This document shows, one piece after another, positions 34,850 through 41,659 of a stretch of 42,559 nucleotides of DNA. Every line of letters begins with the position of its first letter. The stretch's first letter is position 1. The stretch is from UBA1447 sp964568955 (lineage in GTDB: Bacteria; Bacillota; Clostridia; Oscillospirales; Acutalibacteraceae), in the NCBI GenBank assembly GCA_964568955.1, contig CAZMSM010000013.1, positions 1 through 42,559 on the forward strand. Direction: 5' to 3'. The notes under the pieces are model-generated. The model was not told the origin of the DNA. It made no database searches and saw only the letters and a list, made by a program, of their open reading frames with translations. Position numbers and translations under genes: made by a program.

Positions 34850-37540
34850 TTACTCATCTTTTGTGCTTTTATTATCCACGGATTCGGCGGGGGCTTGTTG
34901 TGCGTCTTGCTTTGCTGCTTTTGCCGCTTTTGCCGCTTCCGCTTTTTGTTTGGCGAGGAGTTCTTGCTTTTCTTTGGCAAGGCGCTGTTTAAACTTTTGC
35001 TCGGCCGCTTTTTGTTTGATTGCAAGTTCAGCCTTTTCGCGGGCAAAGCGTTCTTTTTCTTTTTGCTTGGCAGCGGCTTCCCTTGCCTTGGCCTGGAGTG
35101 CTACCTTTTCGCGCATTTGGCGCTCTTTTTCTTTTTGCTTGGCTTTATCCGCTTTTTGCTTGGCAGCCATCTGGGCTTTTTTCGCGGCGAGGCGTTCTTT
35201 TTCTTTCAAGTTTGCTGCTTTTTGTCTGTCAAGCTCTTCTACTTTACGAGCTGCTTCGCGTTCCATTTCTTCTATTCTTTCGGCTTGCGCTTTTTCCATT
35301 GCCTCAGTTTCGGCTTTTTCTTGCGCTAGTTGTTTTTCGACCTTAATTAACTCCGCTTCTTCTTGCGCTTTTGCCTCTTGTTCTGCGAACTCCATTGCCC
35401 GGCGTTCTCTTTCCCTGAGTGCTTGGTCCTCTGCTTGTGCTTTGGCAGCCATGGCAACTAGCTCCGCTTCGTGGCGTTCTTTTTCTTTTTGTGCGGCAAC
35501 TTTTGCTTTTTCGATTTTCGCTTGCTTTGCCTTTTCAGCCGCTATGCGTTCTTTCTCTTTTTGCTTTGCTGCTTTCTCTCGGGCTAGCGTTGCTGCCTTT
35601 TCACGGGCTAGGCGCTCCCTTTCTTTTTGCCGCTCAGCTGCTCTTCTTGCTTTTTCTCTCTCAGCCTGTTTTGCCTTTTCGGCCGCTATGCGTTGTTTTT
35701 CCTTTTGCTTTTCGGCTGCTTTTTTTGCTTTTTCTATTTCGGCTTGCTTTGCCTTTTCAGCCGCTATGCGTTCTTTTTCTTTTTGCTTTGCAGCTTTTTC
35801 AAGGGCTATCGCTTGTGCTTTTTCATGCGCTATGCGCTTTTTTTCCTTTTGCTTTTCGGCTGCTTTTTTTGCTTTTTCTATTTCAGCTTGTTTTGCCTTT
35901 TCGGCTGCTATGCGTTCTTTTTCTTTTTGTTTTGCAGCTTTTTCGCGGGCTAAGGCTTGTGCCTTTTCACGGGCGATGCGCTCTTTTTCCTTTTGGCGCT
36001 CGGCCGCTGCTTTTTCGCGGGCCTCTTTCTTTGCCTTTTCTTTTGCTATGCGCTCTAATTCACGCTGTTTTTCTAAAGCGGCTTTTTCTTTCGCTATTCT
36101 GTCGGCCTCTATCTTGGCCAGGCGTTCTTTTTCTTTTTCAATTCTCGCTTTTTCTTTTGCCTTTGCCAATTTTTCCGCTTCGATCGCTTTTTGTTTGGCT
36201 AGGCGGGCACGCTCGCGTTCTTTTTCGCGCTTTGCCTTGGCAAGAGCTGCCTCTTTTTCCTTCTTGGCTTTAAGCCTTGCTCTTTCCCGTTCCTTACGGG
36301 CTTTTTCGAGTGCTTTTGCTTTTGCGATCCTGGCAAGTTCACGCTGCTTTTTGCGTTCCAAAATTTCCTTTTGGCGTTGCAATTCCAGCCTTATCTTTTC
36401 CTCAATTGCAGCCTTACGAGCATTTTCACTCGCCAACGCCGCATCGATGGCTTTCTTGATTCTCTCCACGCCTTCAATTTTCTTCTTGCTTGCGCGTTTG
36501 AGTTCTTCCACGAATATGCGACGGATTTCGACTTCTTCCATGTCATAATCCATAACAAGCTCTTCCGCCATACGTTTGAGCATTTTGGGTTTGAGCTTGC
36601 GTTTTTTAAGTCGAGCCGTAGTATCCTCTGCCGCAACGGTGTTGTTTTTTAGGAGCATATAGTTGATACCGATAAGGCGGTAAAGGTCATTGCGATATTC
36701 TTCGCTGACCATTTCGTTGGATTCTTTGGCTATAATCTCGTACCCCACATCGGAGTAAGAAGATATAAAGTTCCAAAGATTCAAACAGGCCTTAAAATTC
36801 GGGTCTTTCGAAATAACGTTGGTGCGCATAATAGGCGGGCGAACAGGTGTGCAGTTTTGCAGCTCATTCATAAAAGTAGAGCTGACAAACTCATTCACAA
36901 TTTTCTTGATGCGCGCAATTCGCTGAAAAGCATCAAAGTCTTTGTCATCCGTGTCAAGCGATTCGCTACTGGACTGGGCGGTTATTTCAAGCTTATAATT
37001 GATTGTATCCCGGCCTTTTTTAACCTCGCTCTCCATCTTCAAGGATGCCAAATTTTCGTCATCCTTGATTTTAAAGAGGATGTTATAGCGGGTATCAATA
37101 AAACGTACCAACAGCTTTAACAGGGTAAATATAAAGCGGTTTTCATAAATTTCGAAGCTTTCCTCACGGAAAACATTGAGGATGGAGCTTGGTGTGACCC
37201 GGTCACCATCCACGCGAGCTATCATATTGGTGTGCTGGGCCAGATGTCGCACGGATTCCGCCGTTATTTTTTTGGCGCGTTCAATAGGTACAATCTCTTC
37301 TTCCTGAACAATGAACTTGCGTGGGTTCCTGATAATATTATCAAGCGGAATAATGCATTCTTCAATGGCGTCCACCCAGACAAGGTCAATCTTCTTTTCC
37401 AAATACCGATTAAACAGCGACAGATTGTTTTTGCCCTGCTCAACAGACTCCAACATATTCTCATAGAATGCGTTGGTGTTCATTAGTGACAATAAATTCT
37501 GTTTATATTCTGTGTACAGGTCAGAGTATTGGTTCCCCAT
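34850..37540 (-). CDS. DUF2357-like (McrC-related) protein with a ~500-residue charged single alpha-helix
   Basis: Residues ~1-340 resemble the DUF2357 region that accompanies McrB-like ATPases: NRYLEKKIDLVWVDAI, NPRKFIVQEEEIVPIERAKKITAESVRHLAQHT, then SFEIYENRFIFTLLKLLVRF. In McrC proteins a PD-(D/E)xK nuclease usually follows, but none is recognisable here. Instead residues ~360-870 are almost only Lys, Glu, Ala, Arg and Gln in a regular charge pattern (AAKQKEKERIAAEKAKQAE), as in single alpha-helix or coiled-coil rods, with 48-residue internal repeats. The tail is APAESVDNKSTKDE. No signal or membrane segment is present, so it is cytoplasmic. ATG 37540 lies 25 bases after the AAA+ gene, and the two very likely form a complex. 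A type IV restriction role remains an alternative. Confidence 0.75.
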   Translation of the reverse strand: MGNQYSDLYTEYKQNLLSLMNTNAFYENMLESVEQGKNNLSLFNRYLEKKIDLVWVDAIEECIIPLDNIIRNPRKFIVQEEEIVPIERAKKITAESVRHLAQHTNMIARVDGDRVTPSSILNVFREESFEIYENRFIFTLLKLLVRFIDTRYNILFKIKDDENLASLKMESEVKKGRDTINYKLEITAQSSSESLDTDDKDFDAFQRIARIKKIVNEFVSSTFMNELQNCTPVRPPIMRTNVISKDPNFKACLNLWNFISSYSDVGYEIIAKESNEMVSEEYRNDLYRLIGINYMLLKNNTVAAEDTTARLKKRKLKPKMLKRMAEELVMDYDMEEVEIRRIFVEELKRASKKKIEGVERIKKAIDAALASENARKAAIEEKIRLELQRQKEILERKKQRELARIAKAKALEKARKERERARLKAKKEKEAALAKAKREKERERARLAKQKAIEAEKLAKAKEKARIEKEKERLAKIEADRIAKEKAALEKQRELERIAKEKAKKEAREKAAAERQKEKERIAREKAQALAREKAAKQKEKERIAAEKAKQAEIEKAKKAAEKQKEKKRIAHEKAQAIALEKAAKQKEKERIAAEKAKQAEIEKAKKAAEKQKEKQRIAAEKAKQAEREKARRAAERQKERERLAREKAATLAREKAAKQKEKERIAAEKAKQAKIEKAKVAAQKEKERHEAELVAMAAKAQAEDQALRERERRAMEFAEQEAKAQEEAELIKVEKQLAQEKAETEAMEKAQAERIEEMEREAARKVEELDRQKAANLKEKERLAAKKAQMAAKQKADKAKQKEKERQMREKVALQAKAREAAAKQKEKERFAREKAELAIKQKAAEQKFKQRLAKEKQELLAKQKAEAAKAAKAAKQDAQQAPAESVDNKSTKDE
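35701..35988. repeat. Tandem 144-bp (48-codon) repeats inside the DUF2357-like gene
   Basis: The segment 35701-35844 is repeated at 35845-35988 with an exact 144-base period and few substitutions. Both begin CCTTTTGCTTTTCGGCTGC on the plus strand. Less similar copies extend on both sides. The period is a multiple of three and encodes a 48-residue helical unit (EKAKKAAEKQKEK then RIAxEKA), so copy-number changes would keep the frame and lengthen or shorten the helix. Confidence 0.8.
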
Positions 37541-37565
37541 CTGTATAGTCCCCTTTTAGTTATGA

Positions 37566-39116
37566 TCAGATAAGCTTTTGGAGCCTTTCGAGATAGTCCT
37601 TGGATTCCTTCATATTTGACTTGCCGAAATGCTTATTGAGGTAGGTTATCAGTCCGCCAATTTCGTCCCGGATGAAGGAAAGGTTGAGGGACTCAAACTT
37701 ACGAAGTATTTTGTGGCAGAGGATAAAGTCCAGCCCATCAATTTCCGTCCCGCCACAGCCGACATAAGCGGGTATAAAATCAATCAATTGCTTAACAATA
37801 CGATTACCGAACGCTAAGCGGAAATGCTCTATAACATAATCGTCAAGCTCGTTTAGCTTATTCAGGTTTTCTTCGGAAACCTTGTGTTTGATTTTGCATT
37901 CTTCAAACATGGATTCAAGGTGCTTGTAACTAAGGCTCAAATGGTCCGTCCATGGTGCATCGAAGTACTTGCCTTTCGTGTTGATGTCTATAGGAATAGC
38001 ACGGTCATACACCTTGTCTGTAACGGCAAAGGTAGAGTCATCTATATTGATGGTGCCGATATACCACATATTTTCCGGCAGCCTGAGCTTGCCGTCAAAT
38101 AAGTTTTTGGGGTCCGTATCCCATACGGAAGGTACAAGGCTTACCACCCACTCATCACGGCTGGGCATTTCCAATATGGAAAGCAGTTCCGCAAAGTAGT
38201 ACTCAACACGGGCGATGTTCATTTCGTCCATGATTGTTACAAAAACATCGTCCTTGTAGGTGGCTTCATACATCTTTTTAAGGAGCTCCGTCTCGTTAAA
38301 GCGCTTTGTAAACTCATTAAAATAGCCGAACAGTTCTGTACGGTCACGCCAAGACGGCTGGACGGAGCAGATAGTTGCATCGTTTTGTAAAAACTTGCCG
38401 AAGGCATACGGGAGTGACGTTTTACCGGTACCGGAGATACCCTGCAAGAGTATCAACCTTGTTGTGGAAAAAGCCGATATAAACAGGCGGATAACTTTTG
38501 GTTCATAATACAGCCCCATACGTGAGCAGGCGTAGTTGCGGAACATATCACATATTTCGGGCAGGGTGATGTCGTTGTTATACTCCGGTGGGACATAGTC
38601 CTCAATCTCCAAATCCACTTGCGTGAGCTTGTAGAAACGGCTGTAGTCTTCGTCGAGTTTGTCCGCATCGGTTTCATCGCCATCTTCTTTGTCCTTATTT
38701 TCCTCATCTACAAAAGGACTTTCCCCAGGCTTTAGACCAAGTTGGGAAACCTTCATGGCGAGAATCTTCTCTTTTTCCGTACTGAGCTTAATGACATCAC
38801 GGTTAAGGGTGGCAACCTCGTTGAGAAGTTCCTCCTGGTCGACAATGGTCTTTCTGAACCGGACATATTTTCTCAGCAAGAGTACGAAGAGCCACACAAG
38901 GGCACCGAGTACCGCAAGGATGATCAGTATCGACAAGATTGCCAATACCCAGCCCCCTGCGCCGAATTCGCCCGACCAATTTTTGAAGATTGTGATGTAT
39001 TTAGGGATGTTGAAGATATTGGCTATACCCAAGCCGATACCTTTGATCATACCCCAAACGCCTTTCACAAAAAATTGAGCGAAAAAATCTTCTAAGAACT
39101 TGATAAGCGCTCCCAT
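37566..39116 (-). CDS. Membrane-anchored McrB-like AAA+ ATPase
   Basis: The N-terminal 90 residues contain an amphipathic region and a clear transmembrane helix (~55-82). A linker with an acidic patch (137-158) follows, then an AAA+ module. Walker A is GISGTGKTS (226-234), Walker B VFVTIMDEMNIAR (291-303), and sensor 1 IGTINIDDST (353-362). A candidate arginine finger is R372 in KVYDRA. The MDEMN and GTIN-DDST forms match the McrB-like branch of AAA+ proteins. The C-terminal helical part ends at residue 516. McrB itself is soluble, so a membrane anchor is unusual. Its partner is the DUF2357-like gene directly downstream. ATG 39116 is preceded by AGGTGG. In this locus it is more likely an assembly or secretion motor than a restriction subunit (inference). 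Confidence 0.83.
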   Translation of the reverse strand: MGALIKFLEDFFAQFFVKGVWGMIKGIGLGIANIFNIPKYITIFKNWSGEFGAGGWVLAILSILIILAVLGALVWLFVLLLRKYVRFRKTIVDQEELLNEVATLNRDVIKLSTEKEKILAMKVSQLGLKPGESPFVDEENKDKEDGDETDADKLDEDYSRFYKLTQVDLEIEDYVPPEYNNDITLPEICDMFRNYACSRMGLYYEPKVIRLFISAFSTTRLILLQGISGTGKTSLPYAFGKFLQNDATICSVQPSWRDRTELFGYFNEFTKRFNETELLKKMYEATYKDDVFVTIMDEMNIARVEYYFAELLSILEMPSRDEWVVSLVPSVWDTDPKNLFDGKLRLPENMWYIGTINIDDSTFAVTDKVYDRAIPIDINTKGKYFDAPWTDHLSLSYKHLESMFEECKIKHKVSEENLNKLNELDDYVIEHFRLAFGNRIVKQLIDFIPAYVGCGGTEIDGLDFILCHKILRKFESLNLSFIRDEIGGLITYLNKHFGKSNMKESKDYLERLQKLI

Positions 39117-39219
39117 ATTCCTGCCACCTTTTCGATGAATTTTGTACTGTATATTTCAGCTTTCCCTTGTATGCGTTGCATTCTTATTAGATAGAATAGG
39201 GAAAGAAGTTGCGCGTTGG

Positions 39220-40398
39220 TTAATTGTTCGTGTCTTCGCCGGTGTTCTCGTTCGTGTTTTCGTCATCTTCGTGGGGTTCGTGCGAACAGTGTTCGTCCCT
39301 ACAATCGGATGATTCTTGCTCTTTGACCTCGTCGGCTTCCCTAGCGGCTTCTTTAACCGGAACGGAGGAATCGGCTTCTGCAACGGGGGCTTCTTCGACA
39401 TTTTCCGGAACGACACGGGGGTCGTTCCCTACGGTTGCGGGTTCTGCGGGTTCTGCGGGTTCCGTGGGTTCTTCTGTTTGCTCCGGAACGACACAGGGGT
39501 CGTTCCCTACGGTTGCATCTTCCGCCGCTTTCTGTGCTGCTATATATTCTTCTACGGCTTTTTGCTTTTCACGCTCGATTTCGGCAGCTAAAAGTGCTGC
39601 GGCCGCTTGAGCCTCTTTTGCGGCTTCTTCTTGTGCTTGTTGTTCTGCTTTATATTCTTCGATAGCCTTTTGTTTTTCACGTTCTATATCGTCAGCGGTA
39701 AGCACCGGGGGCGTTTCTACGGTTTCTACGGCTTTTGCTGCTTGTGTTGCTTCTTCTTGCTGGGCCTCTTGCTGGGCTTTATATTCTTCGATGGCCTTTT
39801 GCTTTTCCGCTTCTAAATTTAAGGTTACGGCTTCAATCTCTTTATCTTTCTTGTTTTCGGCAAGAAGCATGATAAATTTATAGATTTGCCAAATAAAGAG
39901 AAGTGCCAAGGGCAGGATAATACAAATGAATATGCCCATTTGAGTCTTCAGGAATTCCATAACAGCGCCCAAATATGGCACTTTTTTACCGGTCCATACC
40001 CCGACAATATTTGAAAAGGAAGCGGGCTCAACATCTTCTACCGGTACATTGTCACCCTTTGTAACATAATAGTTGTATTCATTATGAGGTTCAATAGCTA
40101 CTATTCTATGTGTATCAAAATATTTCTGTCCATCTATAAAAGCATAGTATGTGACAACATCGTCTACCTTAAGGTTATTGTAATCGTCACGCTGCTCGAT
40201 AATAATCATATCGCCTTTTTTGATATGAGAGGGTGCTGCATCCATTGAGTCTGATAAAACTGCCAGAGGGCTATATCCCTTAAGGTTGGGGAGACCTTCG
40301 CCTTTTTGCGATGTGAGAACCAAGGCCATGATAGCCAAAGACATTACTAGTAAAAACACTATTAGAACATTACCCAATACGCTCATAATTTTTCTCAA
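39220..40398 (-). CDS. sipW: SipW-type signal peptidase I with a long acidic/Ala-rich cytoplasmic tail
   Basis: Residues 1-180 are a SipW-type peptidase: N-terminal helix (~8-30), catalytic Ser51 in LSDSMDA, His97 in FDTHRIVAI, conserved TKGDN (113-117) and a second membrane helix (~155-180). About 210 further residues form a charged tail. First come three copies of a helical unit (EKQKAIEEYKA), then Pro/Glu-rich sequence with two VGNDPxVVPE peptides encoded by palindromic elements. A Cys/His-rich patch (DCRDEHCSHEPHE) and an Asn/Asp end follow. Typical SipW proteins are about 190 aa, so the tail is an unusual fusion. The start is TTG 40398 with GGGAGG nine bases upstream. It heads the ATPase/DUF2357 group, which suggests the tail connects processing with cytoplasmic partners. 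Confidence 0.87.
   Translation of the reverse strand: MRKIMSVLGNVLIVFLLVMSLAIMALVLTSQKGEGLPNLKGYSPLAVLSDSMDAAPSHIKKGDMIIIEQRDDYNNLKVDDVVTYYAFIDGQKYFDTHRIVAIEPHNEYNYYVTKGDNVPVEDVEPASFSNIVGVWTGKKVPYLGAVMEFLKTQMGIFICIILPLALLFIWQIYKFIMLLAENKKDKEIEAVTLNLEAEKQKAIEEYKAQQEAQQEEATQAAKAVETVETPPVLTADDIEREKQKAIEEYKAEQQAQEEAAKEAQAAAALLAAEIEREKQKAVEEYIAAQKAAEDATVGNDPCVVPEQTEEPTEPAEPAEPATVGNDPRVVPENVEEAPVAEADSSVPVKEAAREADEVKEQESSDCRDEHCSHEPHEDDENTNENTGEDTNN
39283..39302. repeat. Degenerate in-frame palindrome, copy E
   Basis: CGAACA (39283-39288) and TGTTCG (39290-39295) form a 6-bp stem followed by TCCCTAC, the same right edge as the other copies. In the minus-strand gene it encodes the CRDEHCSHE segment near the C terminus, a different peptide from that of copies A-D. 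Confidence 0.5.
39407..39432. repeat. In-frame palindromic element, copy C
   Basis: GGAACGAC (39407-39414) and GTCGTTCC (39421-39428) form a perfect stem followed by CTAC. It encodes VGNDPRVVPE in the tail of the SipW-type peptidase. Confidence 0.8.
39485..39510. repeat. In-frame palindromic element, copy D
   Basis: GGAACGAC (39485-39492) and GTCGTTCC (39499-39506) form a perfect stem followed by CTAC. It encodes VGNDPCVVPE, 78 bases (26 codons) from copy C. Confidence 0.8.
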
Positions 40399-40558
40399 TG
40401 GCTGATTCCTCCCAGACTAGTAATGGCTTTGATGCTTTTTGTTTAAGCAATTAGATAATCAAATCACAACAGGAGTCGTTTATGTGCTTTTAGAGAAAAG
40501 AACATAAACGGCGCCTGTGGTTTTATAGTACAGGCATTGCGCTGTTTTTGCGGGCATC

Positions 40559-40583
40559 CCTGCAGGCAGAAACTGCCTGCAGG
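40559..40583. repeat. Perfect 11-bp hairpin downstream of the TasA-like gene
   Basis: CCTGCAGGCAG (40559-40569), loop AAA and CTGCCTGCAGG (40573-40583). No T-run follows on the minus strand. It is one of a series of hairpins in the 344-base gap 40399-40742, which holds no gene. Confidence 0.75.
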
Positions 40584-40603
40584 TGTGCAAATTGCAATTA
40601 TGG

Positions 40604-40620
40604 CCGGACATCATGTCCGG
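40604..40620. repeat. Perfect 7-bp hairpin downstream of the TasA-like gene
   Basis: CCGGACA (40604-40610), loop TCA and TGTCCGG (40614-40620), in the middle of the same gene-free gap. A further weaker hairpin (GGGCG/CGCCC) occurs at 40648-40665. Confidence 0.65.
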
Positions 40621-40697
40621 TGTGAATCAAGTTAGCTAACCGGATTCGGGCGTTTTGTTGCGCCCCGTTTGAAGAGAAAGTGAGGAGATAAGTTCCC

Positions 40698-40732
40698 GGT
40701 CTGCTTCCGGGTAGCTTTCCCGGAAGCAGACC
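40698..40732 (-). promoter_or_regulatory. Perfect 14-bp hairpin just after the TasA-like stop codon
   Basis: GGTCTGCTTCCGGG (40698-40711) and CCCGGAAGCAGACC (40719-40732) pair perfectly around a 7-base loop, ten bases past the TAG at 40743-40745. There is no T-tract, so it is more likely a partial terminator, an mRNA 3'-stabilising structure or a processing site. Such a structure would allow much more of the upstream fibre protein than of the downstream genes. Confidence 0.6.
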
Positions 40733-40742
40733 CAATTAGTTG

Positions 40743-41501
40743 CTAGATTTTGCTAATGGTAAGCGTCATGTTGGATGAGGACGGCGGTACGATACCGCGG
40801 CAAGATTGGTCTTGACCCTCTGCCCAGACATAAACCGTAATCGGATAAACTTGCTCGACAACCATGCTGTTAAGCGCGATATTACCGGTAGCCTGTGTTG
40901 CTACCTGTGCAGTACCTAGATCGCCGGCTGTTACTTCTGACGGGTCCATAATGTCATTGGTGTTCGAATCAACTGCTTCGAGTGCCGCATTATCGATTGG
41001 ATTGTATGAACGACCGGCATTTGCGTTGAGAAGAAGAGAGTTTGTTCCTTGGACAACGCCACCGTAGCAGAAAGCAACCGATGAGCCAAATGTCGGGGTA
41101 ATATTGACATTGGTCGTTGCTGTTGCTTTGATATATACAGTGTACTTAACGAAACCCGCGGTCGTTAGACCTGACGCTTTAAAGGTTGCGTCTGTGATGG
41201 AACCGCCGATGAACTGTTGTTCGTCGAGAGTTGCTGATACGGGAACGAGTGCATTCGGTAACGAGTTTGACGCAACTGCTGTCAAGTCGCTCAGTAAGAG
41301 CTGCGTTTTCCAAGTATCACCAACGCCAGTGGCAGAGATAAGGATTGAGCCGTCCGAGTTAGAGACAGAAGCTTGGATTTGGTCCACGCCAACTGCATTG
41401 CCTGACGAGAACCAAGCAAATGTTGCCGACGATAAAGCTATCGCGGAAACAACAAGCATGGAAACTGCCGACAGAATTGCGCCTTTTTTAGTGTGTTTCA
41501 T
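40743..41501 (-). CDS. BsaA/TasA-like SipW-dependent protein, candidate major fibre subunit
   Basis: MKHTKKGAILSA and a hydrophobic helix lead to SSATFAWFSSGNAVGVDQIQASV, a textbook SipW-dependent motif, paralogous to the protein at 18363-19019. The mature part is ~225 residues, rich in Ala, Thr, Val and Asn, without cysteine clusters or a membrane helix, and ends MTLTISKI. Expression signals are the strongest in the locus: an A-rich leader, an AGGAGG 6 bases from ATG 41501, a hairpin in the leader and a stable hairpin after the stop. These suggest a highly made structural subunit. The gene lies directly upstream of the long-tailed sipW gene. Confidence 0.82.
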   Translation of the reverse strand: MKHTKKGAILSAVSMLVVSAIALSSATFAWFSSGNAVGVDQIQASVSNSDGSILISATGVGDTWKTQLLLSDLTAVASNSLPNALVPVSATLDEQQFIGGSITDATFKASGLTTAGFVKYTVYIKATATTNVNITPTFGSSVAFCYGGVVQGTNSLLLNANAGRSYNPIDNAALEAVDSNTNDIMDPSEVTAGDLGTAQVATQATGNIALNSMVVEQVYPITVYVWAEGQDQSCRGIVPPSSSNMTLTISKI

Positions 41502-41537
41502 TTTTTCCTCCTAATTAAAATATTTTTTTCTTTTTTT

Positions 41538-41555
41538 GAATGCTTCGCAGCATTC
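41538..41555 (-). promoter_or_regulatory. Leader hairpin with GNRA-type loop before the TasA-like gene
   Basis: On the minus strand GAATGCT, loop GCGA and AGCATTC form a 7-bp stem closed by a GNRA tetraloop, flanked by A-runs and about 20 bases before the AGGAGG. On the plus strand it is followed by TTTTTT and would look like a terminator, but no plus-strand gene lies upstream. A role in stabilising the fibre-protein mRNA is possible. Confidence 0.45.
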
Positions 41556-41659
41556 GCCTTTTTTGATTTATCCGTAAAATGTCTAAATACCGTAGAAGTT
41601 GTAAATCTTGCTGTTTGGTGTAATCCCTCACCTTAAGTCCGTCTCTCCTCCTCAACGGA

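Noticed and set aside
34833..36548. A 571-codon plus-strand reading frame opposite the DUF2357-like gene
   Set aside because: It is a shadow of the Lys/Glu/Ala-rich helix codons: the product is a monotonous Ser/Phe/Ala/Cys sequence with no domain. The minus-strand protein has clear structure and a ribosome binding site.
34850..39116. A standard McrBC restriction system
   Set aside because: No PD-(D/E)xK nuclease motif was found, the ATPase has a membrane helix, and the genes are embedded among secretion and fibre genes. Kept only as an alternative.
41538..41570. Plus-strand intrinsic terminator
   Set aside because: The hairpin is followed by a T-run on the plus strand, but no plus-strand gene exists within tens of kilobases to its left in this window. 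The minus-strand leader role is more sensible.
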